Of a stretch of DNA of 5,221 nt, positions 1 to 4,831 are shown piece by piece. Numbering within the stretch: position 1 is the stretch's first letter; every line of letters starts with the position of its first letter. The position numbers and the translations under genes are program-made. The DNA comes from Acidobacteriota bacterium (GTDB lineage: Bacteria > Acidobacteriota > Terriglobia > UBA7540): positions 1 through 5,221 of the forward strand of contig QHZK01000248.1 of assembly GCA_003224635.1 (NCBI GenBank), given 5' to 3'. The notes under the pieces were generated by a model. That model was not told the origin of the DNA. It searched no databases and worked only from the letters and a program-made list of their open reading frames with translations.

Positions 1-150
1 TGGTGTCTCCGCCCCCCTAAGGCTCGCGCGAACGCGCCCCTCTAGGGCTCCCGGATGTCTCCGTGTTGAGCGGACTCCGACAGGCGGGCCGAGGGGCCAA
101 GACCTGTCAAGCGGCCGGGGCTGACGGGCTTTCGGGTGGGCTGTCGGTCA
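1..150. other. Upstream spacer with no supported gene
   Basis: This GC-rich stretch lies upstream of the purF promoter. One forward frame stays open from position 2 to about 119, but its translation is rich in Arg, Gly and Pro and resembles no family I know, so I do not call it a gene tail. The octamer TGTCTCCG occurs at 4-11 and again at 56-63. A short GCGC stem (26-29 with 34-37) and a CCC/GGG stem (38-40 with 45-47) are possible, but no T-run follows, so no terminator is called. Confidence 0.4.
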
Positions 151-180
151 AAGACAAAAGAAGGCCTGCCGAGTTATAAT
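151..180 (+). promoter_or_regulatory. Probable sigma-70-type promoter of purF-lepB
   Basis: A perfect -10 hexamer TATAAT lies at 175-180. Eighteen bases upstream is AAGACA (151-156), which matches four of the six bases of TTGACA. Transcription would be expected to begin near 187, giving an untranslated leader of about 50 bases before the GTG at 238. No PurR-type operator could be recognised. The -10 match is seen directly; promoter activity and the start point are inferred. Confidence 0.6.
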
Positions 181-222
181 AGCGTCTTCAGTTGCACGGA
201 CTTTTAGTCAAGGGCAAGACAA

Positions 223-228
223 AGAGGA
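223..228 (+). promoter_or_regulatory. Shine-Dalgarno of purF
   Basis: AGAGGA lies nine bases before the GTG at 238, a good spacing for ribosome binding. It supports GTG as the real start, since an in-frame TAG at 205-207 rules out any start further upstream and no ATG lies between. It is the only convincing Shine-Dalgarno before any gene in this window. Confidence 0.75.
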
Positions 229-237
229 TTCCGCTCA

Positions 238-1668
238 GTGCTGCCGTCGCTCCATCTTTTCCCGGACCATAGCTTGCCCGACGACAAGTTCCACGACCAT
301 TGTGGAGTCTTCGCCGTCCAGGGACACCCGGAGGCGGCCAAGCTCACCTATCTTGGCCTCCACGCTCTCCAGCATCGCGGGCAGGAGAGCGCCGGAATCG
401 CTGCATCCGATGGAGACAAGATAGTCAGCTACAAAGGCATGGGCCACGTCGCCGAGGTGTTTACGGAGGAAGTGATAAACACCCTCAAGGGGGACTCGGC
501 CATCGGGCACACGCGTTACTCGACCGCTGGCGACACCGATCTCAAGAACGCGCAGCCCCTGGTGGTGAGCTGCCAGAAGGGGCAGGTGGCGCTGGCGCAC
601 AACGGCAACCTGGTGAATGCGCCGTCGCTGCGGAAAGAGCTCGAAAGCCGCGGCGACATCTTCCAGACCACGAGCGACAGCGAAGTGATTCTGCACTACT
701 TCGCCCGCTCCAAGCACACCGGGATTCCCGAAGCGACTGCCGACGCGCTGGACCGGGTGGTGGGCGCCTATTCCCTGGTGATGCTGTTCAAGGACTGCGT
801 GCTCGCCGTGCGGGACCCTCGTGGCTTCCGCCCGCTGTGTCTCGGCAAGCTCGACGGCGCTTACGTGGCCGCTTCGGAGACCTGCGCTTTTGACTTGATC
901 AATGCTCGCTACGTGCGCGAGATCGAGCCTGGGGAAATGGTGATCCTCGACGGGAGCGGGATTTCCTCGCTGCGGTTCGCTCCGCCGGCGCCGCTCTCGC
1001 AATGCATTTTCGAGCACGTCTATTTTTCGCGCCCTGACAGCGTGATCTTCGGCCGCCCGGTGCAGAAGAGCCGGGAGATGCTGGGACGGCTGCTTGCTCG
1101 CGAGCACCCGGCGCAGGCGGACCTCGTGGTGCCGGTTCCGGACTCGGGCGTTGCGGCCGCGATCGGGTACGCCGAGGAGTCCGGCATCCCCTTGAGATTC
1201 GGGCTGATCCGCAGCCACTATGTGGGCCGCACGTTCATCGAGCCCACCCAGGCTATCCGCGATTTCGGCGTCAAGCTCAAGCTCAATCCGGTGCGAAGCC
1301 TGCTCGAGGGCAAGCGCGTGGTGCTGGTGGATGACTCCATCATCCGCGGGACAACCAGCCGGAAGATCGTGCGCATCGTAAGGGAGGCCGGGGCGAGCGA
1401 AGTCCACGTGCGGATCAGTTGTCCGCCTACGATTTCACCCTGCTACTACGGCATCGACACCCCAACGAAGAAGGAGTTGATCGCCTCGACGCACAACGTG
1501 GAAGAGATTCGACAATTCATCGGCGCCGATTCCCTGGGTTATCTCTCGCTCGAGGGCATGCGCCACGCCGTGGGTGATACCCAGGGGCGCTACTGCCTTG
1601 CCTGCTATACGGCCAACTATCCCACCGCTGTGCAGGAACCGCTCATCGCGTTACGGAATCGAGAATGA
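238..1668 (+). CDS. purF: Amidophosphoribosyltransferase (glutamine PRPP amidotransferase)
   Basis: This cytoplasmic enzyme makes 5-phosphoribosylamine from PRPP and glutamine, the committed first step of de novo purine synthesis. The 476-residue product is full length. The N-terminal Ntn-hydrolase glutaminase domain begins at Cys22 (CGVF), which would become the N-terminal nucleophile after removal of a 21-residue propeptide. It also shows GHTRYSTAG (90-98), HNGNL (121-125) and TSDSE (145-149). The C-terminal phosphoribosyltransferase domain has the flexible loop YVGRTFI (328-334) and the PRPP motif VVLVDDSIIRGTTS (361-374). Cys256, Cys402, Cys453 and Cys456 match the four [4Fe-4S] ligands of the Bacillus subtilis enzyme, so this is the oxygen-sensitive, propeptide-bearing type. 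The residue before the nucleophile is His21, where acidic residues are common. The GTG start is fixed by a Shine-Dalgarno and an upstream in-frame stop. The stop codon overlaps the lepB start. Confidence 0.98.
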   Translation: MLPSLHLFPDHSLPDDKFHDHCGVFAVQGHPEAAKLTYLGLHALQHRGQESAGIAASDGDKIVSYKGMGHVAEVFTEEVINTLKGDSAIGHTRYSTAGDTDLKNAQPLVVSCQKGQVALAHNGNLVNAPSLRKELESRGDIFQTTSDSEVILHYFARSKHTGIPEATADALDRVVGAYSLVMLFKDCVLAVRDPRGFRPLCLGKLDGAYVAASETCAFDLINARYVREIEPGEMVILDGSGISSLRFAPPAPLSQCIFEHVYFSRPDSVIFGRPVQKSREMLGRLLAREHPAQADLVVPVPDSGVAAAIGYAEESGIPLRFGLIRSHYVGRTFIEPTQAIRDFGVKLKLNPVRSLLEGKRVVLVDDSIIRGTTSRKIVRIVREAGASEVHVRISCPPTISPCYYGIDTPTKKELIASTHNVEEIRQFIGADSLGYLSLEGMRHAVGDTQGRYCLACYTANYPTAVQEPLIALRNRE

Positions 1669-2579
1669 ACTTTATGGACCCTCTTGAATCAAGACCGCAG
1701 CCCGAACCTTCGCCGCCGGAGACCCCACCGGAGACGTTAGACGCGGCATCGCCGGTAGAGACGACCGTGCAGCCGCCAGAAACCTTGGACTCGGCGACTC
1801 CGGCGGGAACCACCCCGCAGCCTGTCGAAAAACGGGGTGAGAGCGCGTGGGAAGTGCTGCGCTCCCTGCTGCTGGTGCTGGCCGGAGTTCTCTGCATTCG
1901 CACCTTCGTCGCCGAAGCTACGGTGATTCCCACCGGCTCGATGGAGAGTACGATTCTGGTCGGAGACCACGTCTTCCTCAACAAGCTGCTCTACGGCCCG
2001 CGGCTGCCCTATACGCGGTGGCGGCTCCCGGCGATCCGAACGATTCACCGGGGCGACATCGTCGCCTTTCACTATCCCCGCAACCCCTCGCTGATGTACG
2101 TGAAGCGCGTCATCGCGGTGGGCGGCGATGTAGTCAGGATTGTGAACAAGAAGGTCTACGTCAACGGCAGGGCGCATAAGGAGCCCTACGCGCAGTACCA
2201 GGGTTCGTACATCCTTCCGCTGCGGGACAACTTCCCGCCTCCGATCTCCCAGATTGATACGCTGCCCGCAGCCTGGGGCCTCGACCCTGGCTGGGCGCGC
2301 GAAATGCCCGGTTTCATCAAGGACGACGGTCTTCACGTGCCCGAGGGTTATATGTTCGCCATGGGCGATAACCGCGACAACTCGCAAGACAGCCGCTTCT
2401 GGGGCTTCGTGCCGGTCGGTAACGTGGTGGGCGAGCCTCTGTTCGTCTACTGGTCTTACGACGCGCCTACCAAGGAGTGGACCGACGACGACTGGTCGGC
2501 CCGGGCGAAGTTCGACTGGGAGATTCTCTCCAACTTCATCCGGAAGACGCGCTGGTCGCGGACGGGAAAAAGCTTTTAA
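1665..2579 (+). CDS. lepB: Signal peptidase I
   Basis: This membrane-bound serine protease of family S26 removes signal peptides from exported proteins on the outer face of the cytoplasmic membrane. The 304-residue product starts with a Pro/Glu/Thr-rich cytoplasmic segment of about 60 residues. One hydrophobic segment follows (about 66-82). Next comes the catalytic box PTGSMESTILVGD with nucleophile Ser92, then YVKRVIAVGGD with the general base Lys147, and then GYMFAMGDNRDNSQDSR (228-244), the conserved GDxxxNSxDSR box. The box around Ser92 has Ser where many homologues have Pro (SMxPTL). The C-terminus keeps TRWSRT (296-300 and flank), which I recall from acidobacterial and deltaproteobacterial relatives. 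The first ATG forms an ATGA overlap with purF, and GGAA at 1655-1658 could serve as a weak ribosome site. A second in-frame ATG at 1674 is the alternative start. Co-transcription and translational coupling with purF are likely. Confidence 0.95.
   Translation: MNFMDPLESRPQPEPSPPETPPETLDAASPVETTVQPPETLDSATPAGTTPQPVEKRGESAWEVLRSLLLVLAGVLCIRTFVAEATVIPTGSMESTILVGDHVFLNKLLYGPRLPYTRWRLPAIRTIHRGDIVAFHYPRNPSLMYVKRVIAVGGDVVRIVNKKVYVNGRAHKEPYAQYQGSYILPLRDNFPPPISQIDTLPAAWGLDPGWAREMPGFIKDDGLHVPEGYMFAMGDNRDNSQDSRFWGFVPVGNVVGEPLFVYWSYDAPTKEWTDDDWSARAKFDWEILSNFIRKTRWSRTGKSF
1725..1820 (+). repeat. Two tandem 16-residue repeats in the LepB N-terminal segment
   Basis: Codons 21-36 and 37-52 of lepB encode two consecutive 16-residue units, both beginning PPETLD and ending in Gln. 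They agree at 11 of 16 residues and, by hand count, 32 of 48 bases. Many differences are at third codon positions, so the duplication looks old and the protein pattern seems partly kept. The segment precedes the membrane anchor and is probably a disordered cytoplasmic linker. Confidence 0.75.
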
Positions 2580-2582
2580 CAA

Positions 2583-2784
2583 AAGGGGTTAACGATTAAT
2601 AATAAATCGTGAATATTGTGAATTATGTATGGTGAATTCAGAGCAGGGTGGTTCACTCTTCTTTCATGATTTCTCATCGGATCATTCGTCGGGTTTGTTC
2701 ATCCTCTGCGAGACATCGTTCACTACTCACCACATACAATTCACAATTCATAACTCATAATTCAGCCTTTACCCTTAACCCTTT
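2583..2784. repeat. Nested inverted repeat filling the lepB-purM spacer
   Basis: The spacer is markedly AT-rich against its GC-rich neighbours: only 16 of 60 bases at 2581-2640 are G or C. An outer pair of arms, AAGGGGTTAA (2583-2592) and TTAACCCTTT (2775-2784), is complementary except for one G-T pair. An inner pair, 2610-2635 and 2727-2750, is complementary at 21 of 24 aligned positions with a two-base bulge. Smaller hairpins lie inside: CGATT (2593-2597) with AATCG (2605-2609), and ATGAT (2666-2670) with ATCAT (2681-2685). No T-run follows the outer arm, so this is not a standard intrinsic terminator. No open reading frame or transposase is present, and I recognise no named repeat family. 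Confidence 0.7.
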
Positions 2785-2791
2785 ACACTAG
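2722..2791 (+). repeat. Degenerate seven-base tandem tract
   Basis: Ten consecutive heptamers, each beginning with A, can be read in one phase from 2722. The clearest are ACAATTC at 2736 and 2743, followed by ATAACTC (2750) and ATAATTC (2757). The same phase continues into ACCCTTA (2771) and ACCCTTT (2778). Shifting the phase by two gives four exact matches to RAYYCNN starting at 2738, 2745, 2752 and 2759. The tract forms the right arm of the larger inverted repeat. The periodicity is directly visible; its origin and role are unknown. Confidence 0.65.
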
Positions 2792-2802
2792 GCTTGTTCG
2801 AA

Positions 2803-2830
2803 CCCGACCCCTAATCCCTGATCCCCGACC
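2803..2830 (+). repeat. Four C-rich heptamers abutting the purM start
   Basis: Four contiguous seven-base units of form CCYRAYC begin at 2803, 2810, 2817 and 2824, and the last ends directly before the purM ATG. The first and last are identical (CCCGACC). Rotated by three bases they fit RAYYCNN (2806, 2813, 2820). The tract occupies the place where a Shine-Dalgarno would sit, and none is present. Confidence 0.65.
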
Positions 2831-3856
2831 ATGCGCTACCGAGACGCGGGCGTTGACATCGACGCCGCCATCCGAGCGAAGGCCCGCATCAAGCGGCTGG
2901 CGCGGCAGACATTCAACCCGCGGGTGCTGAGAGAGGTCGGGGCGTTTGGCGGTTTCTTTGCCTTGGGCGGCCTGCCTCGCGACGCCGTCCTGGTCGCAAG
3001 CGTCGACGGGGTGGGGACCAAGCTCAAGATCGCCTTCGCGCTCGGCCGCCACTCGACCATCGGCGCCGACCTGGTCCACCACTGCGTGAACGATATTGCG
3101 GTCCACGGCGCGACGCCGCTCTTCTTTCTGGACTATCTCGCCACCGGAAAACTTCACCCGGATGTGATCGCGGAGGTCGTGAAGGGCATGGCGCGGGCCT
3201 GTCGCGCCGTCGGATGCGCCCTGATCGGAGGTGAGACGGCTGAGATGCCGGGCTTTTATCCACCCGGCGAGTACGACCTGGCCGGGTCGATCGTGGGCTG
3301 GGTCCGCCGCCGCCAGATTGTGGATGGCAGCCGCATCCGGCCCGGCGACGTGATCCTCGGCCTGCCCTCGCTCGGGCTGCACACCAACGGCTACTCGCTG
3401 GCCCGCAAGGTGCTGCTCGAACAGGCGGGTATGAAGCTGGCGGACCGCGTGCCCGAACTTGGCCAGAAGCTGGGTGACGAGTTGCTCCGGCCGCACCGGT
3501 GTTACTGGCCTGTGCTCGAACCGCTGCTTCGGAAAGGCTGGCTCAAAGGTCTGGTCCACGTCACCGGAGGCGGGCTGACCGATAATCCCCCGCGCATCCT
3601 GCCGCCGGGCTGCACGGCAGAGATCCGATTGGGTTCCTGGCCGGTGTTGCCCATCTTCGAGCTGATTCAGCGCGCGGGCCGGGTCCCCGAGCGCGACTGT
3701 CTTCGGACGTTCAACATGGGGATCGGCATGATGCTCGTGGTGGCGGGGCGGGAAGCCGAGCGCGTCACTGCGCTTCTCAAGAGCAAACGCGAAAAGTTCT
3801 GGACCATCGGGCACATCGTCAAGGGTAAGCCAGGGGTAAGATACGTCCAAGCATGA
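2831..3856 (+). CDS. purM: Phosphoribosylformylglycinamidine cyclo-ligase (AIR synthetase)
   Basis: PurM uses ATP to close formylglycinamidine ribonucleotide (FGAM) to aminoimidazole ribonucleotide (AIR), step five of de novo purine synthesis, in the cytoplasm. The 341 residues span the whole family length. Conserved landmarks appear in order: the N-terminal DAGVDIDA (5-12), VDGVGTKLKIA (58-68), GADLVHHCVNDIAVHGA (78-94), GGETAEMPGFY (133-143) with PPGEYDLAG following, GLHTNGYSLAR (182-192), HVTGGGLTDNPPR (243-255) and FNMGIGMM (294-301). The start at 2831 gives the usual family N-terminus (M-x-Y-x-DAGVDIDA), so it is secure although no Shine-Dalgarno is visible and C-rich heptamers precede it. 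The gene lies between two repeat-filled spacers, and purN follows after 72 bases. The stop codon is inside the first unit of the downstream repeat. No clear promoter was found just upstream, so transcription may come through from purF-lepB. Confidence 0.98.
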   Translation: MRYRDAGVDIDAAIRAKARIKRLARQTFNPRVLREVGAFGGFFALGGLPRDAVLVASVDGVGTKLKIAFALGRHSTIGADLVHHCVNDIAVHGATPLFFLDYLATGKLHPDVIAEVVKGMARACRAVGCALIGGETAEMPGFYPPGEYDLAGSIVGWVRRRQIVDGSRIRPGDVILGLPSLGLHTNGYSLARKVLLEQAGMKLADRVPELGQKLGDELLRPHRCYWPVLEPLLRKGWLKGLVHVTGGGLTDNPPRILPPGCTAEIRLGSWPVLPIFELIQRAGRVPERDCLRTFNMGIGMMLVVAGREAERVTALLKSKREKFWTIGHIVKGKPGVRYVQA

Positions 3857-3928
3857 GTTCGGAGTTACGCAGTTCGGAGTCCGCGAGTTTTTGACTCTGA
3901 ACTCCGAACTCCTGAACTCCGAACCGAT
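3853..3928. repeat. Hairpin-forming heptamer repeat filling the purM-purN spacer
   Basis: GTTCGGAGTT (3857-3866) is a perfect 10-base complement of 3915-3924, and AGTTCGGAGT (3871-3880) is a perfect complement of 3901-3910. GAGT (3885-3888) can pair with ACTC (3894-3897) around a five-base T-rich loop. The paired blocks are separated by small internal loops (4 by 4 and 4 by 3), giving one long, regular hairpin. The arms consist of heptamers: NNGRRTY on the left and RAYYCNN on the right (3893, 3900, 3907, 3915). The left arm begins within the purM stop codon region, and the right arm ends four bases before the purN ATG at 3929. No T-run follows, so it does not look like an intrinsic terminator. 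Confidence 0.8.
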
Positions 3929-4585
3929 ATGGCGGCAATGAAGAACTTGGGAATTCTACTTTCGGGGCGAGGCTCGAACTTCGAAGCCATCGCGCGCAAC
4001 GTTCAGGCCGGCGAAATTCCCGCCAGAATCGCCGTGGTGATCAGCAACCTCCCGGAAGCTCCGGGCCTGGCGCGAGCGCGAGAGATGGGTTTCGATGCGC
4101 GCTTCATTCCGTCCAAAGGTAAGGAGCGCGAGGCGTACGACCGCGAAGTGGTCGCGGCCCTCAAGGAATGCCAGGTGGACATTGTGTGCCTGGCAGGCTT
4201 TATGCGCGTGCTGAGCCCCTATTTCGTGCGCGAGTTTCCCAATCGCATCCTGAACATTCACCCCGCCCTCTTGCCCGCCTTCCCCGGTATGGACGCCCAG
4301 AAACAGGCGCTCGAATACGGCGTGAAGCTCACGGGCTGCACCGTGCACCTGGTGGATGAAGGCGTCGATCGGGGACCCATCGTCTGCCAAGCCGTCGTCC
4401 CGGTGCTGGACGATGACACCGTCGAGTCCCTGTCGGCTCGAATCTTGAAGGAGGAGCACCAAATCTACGCCGAGGCGATTCGCCTGCTGGTGGAGGACCG
4501 CATTCGTGTTGAAGGCCGCCGCGTGATACCCGACCAACCGGGCGGCGGGGTCGCCGCCGGCGCTCGCGAGAGGACCGTCCCATGA
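3929..4585 (+). CDS. purN: Phosphoribosylglycinamide formyltransferase (GAR transformylase)
   Basis: PurN transfers the formyl group of 10-formyl-tetrahydrofolate to glycinamide ribonucleotide (GAR), step three of de novo purine synthesis. The product has 218 residues from the first ATG, or 215 from the in-frame ATG at 3938. The phosphate-binding LLSGRGSNF lies at 10-18, and the catalytic triad is complete: Asn109 and His111 in NIHPALLPAFPG, and Asp147 in HLVDEGVDRGP, equivalent to Asn106, His108 and Asp144 of Escherichia coli. The Met4 start matches the common family beginning better (MK, then a hydrophobic strand into SGxGSN). Neither start has a strong Shine-Dalgarno, though GGCGG (3931-3935) could weakly serve the second. 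The last 18 residues are a Gly/Ala/Arg-rich tail beyond the conserved domain. The repeat hairpin upstream ends almost at the start codon and may limit translation. Confidence 0.97.
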   Translation: MAAMKNLGILLSGRGSNFEAIARNVQAGEIPARIAVVISNLPEAPGLARAREMGFDARFIPSKGKEREAYDREVVAALKECQVDIVCLAGFMRVLSPYFVREFPNRILNIHPALLPAFPGMDAQKQALEYGVKLTGCTVHLVDEGVDRGPIVCQAVVPVLDDDTVESLSARILKEEHQIYAEAIRLLVEDRIRVEGRRVIPDQPGGGVAAGARERTVP

Positions 4586-4667
4586 CTGTTACATCACGGT
4601 ATGACATACCCCGATGAGCATGAGTTGGGCTCGACCTTGGCGTAGCGGCCGCTCAGGTTTTTCTCCG

Positions 4668-4673
4668 TATAAT
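4668..4673 (+). promoter_or_regulatory. Possible -10 box upstream of the tyrS leader
   Basis: TATAAT at 4668-4673 is a perfect -10 hexamer, but nothing resembling TTGACA lies 16-18 bases upstream, where the sequence is GC-rich (around GCGGCC). A run of five T precedes it (4658-4662). If used, transcription would start near 4680, which coincides with the first base pairs of the predicted RNA fold beginning at 4679. Confidence 0.4.
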
Positions 4674-4678
4674 TGTTC

Positions 4679-4799
4679 GTGACATGGGCTGAAAGTGGTA
4701 GACTTTTCGGCAAGGGGGGATCTTACCGATGCGACAAGGCCACGCTCTTTGCCAAGAAGCGGAGCTAGCTTCCCACCTCACCCCGGCGTGTCACGTGGC
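4679..4799 (+). ncRNA. Candidate structured RNA or tyrS leader (three-way junction)
   Basis: By hand folding, the outer stem P1 joins 4679-4698 to 4773-4794 with 17 base pairs, interrupted by a three-base bulge, a C-C mismatch and a small loop. Inside, P2 pairs GGCAAGGGG (4709-4717) with CTCTTTGCC (4745-4753) over nine pairs, two of them G-U. P3 pairs GAAGC (4756-4760) with GCTTC (4768-4772), directly abutting P1. GCCACG in the P2 loop (4739-4744) is complementary to CGTGGC (4794-4799), which would allow a pseudoknot sharing one base with P1. A TATAAT box ends six bases upstream. No known riboswitch, T-box, SRP or hammerhead consensus was recognised. It could be a leader of tyrS, a free small RNA, or chance pairing in GC-rich DNA. 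Confidence 0.35.
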
Positions 4800-4810
4800 A
4801 AACGACCTTC

Positions 4811-4819
4811 TGCTAAAAT
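4811..4819 (+). promoter_or_regulatory. Possible extended -10 promoter of tyrS
   Basis: TGCTAAAAT combines the TGn extension (4811-4813) with TAAAAT (4814-4819), five of six bases of the -10 consensus. No good -35 is seen around 4790-4796, but extended -10 promoters tolerate that. Transcription would start near 4826, leaving only about six bases before the ATG at 4832, so the transcript would be nearly leaderless. This agrees with the lack of a properly spaced Shine-Dalgarno. Confidence 0.4.
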
Positions 4820-4831
4820 GCTTGACTGAAG

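Noticed and set aside
235..1407. Long open frame on the minus strand opposite purF (390 codons)
   Set aside because: It is the antisense of an unmistakable purF. The translation is rich in His, Arg and Ala with no domain pattern, as expected for the complement of a GC-rich gene.
1737..2582. Minus-strand open frame opposite lepB (281 codons)
   Set aside because: lepB carries all catalytic boxes on the + strand. The opposite frame has Arg/Val-rich, non-family-like composition and no independent start signals.
2756..2789. Promoter for purM (CATAAT at 2756-2761 or TACACT at 2784-2789)
   Set aside because: Both are -10-like, but neither has a -35 match at proper spacing, and both lie inside heptamer tracts that produce such strings by themselves.
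2783..3850. Minus-strand open frame opposite purM (355 codons)
   Set aside because: purM is complete and conserved on the + strand; the reverse translation shows no recognisable motif.
4644..4653. Ten-base palindrome AGCGGCCGCT as an operator
   Set aside because: Perfect short palindromes are common in GC-rich DNA, and nothing else links it to a known regulator.
4634..4662. Intrinsic terminator after purN
   Set aside because: ACCT (4634-4637) can pair with AGGT (4655-4658), and GGC with GCC inside, followed by TTTT. But the stem is short and broken by an uneven 1-by-4 loop, so it is too weak to call.
4679..4799. Known riboswitch classes (ZTP/pfl, T-box, SAM, TPP, fluoride) or hammerhead ribozyme
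   Set aside because: The beginning CGTGACATGGGC is faintly like the ZTP motif, but the conserved 3' part is missing. There is no T-box bulge sequence, and the hammerhead core CUGANGA and GAAA are absent.
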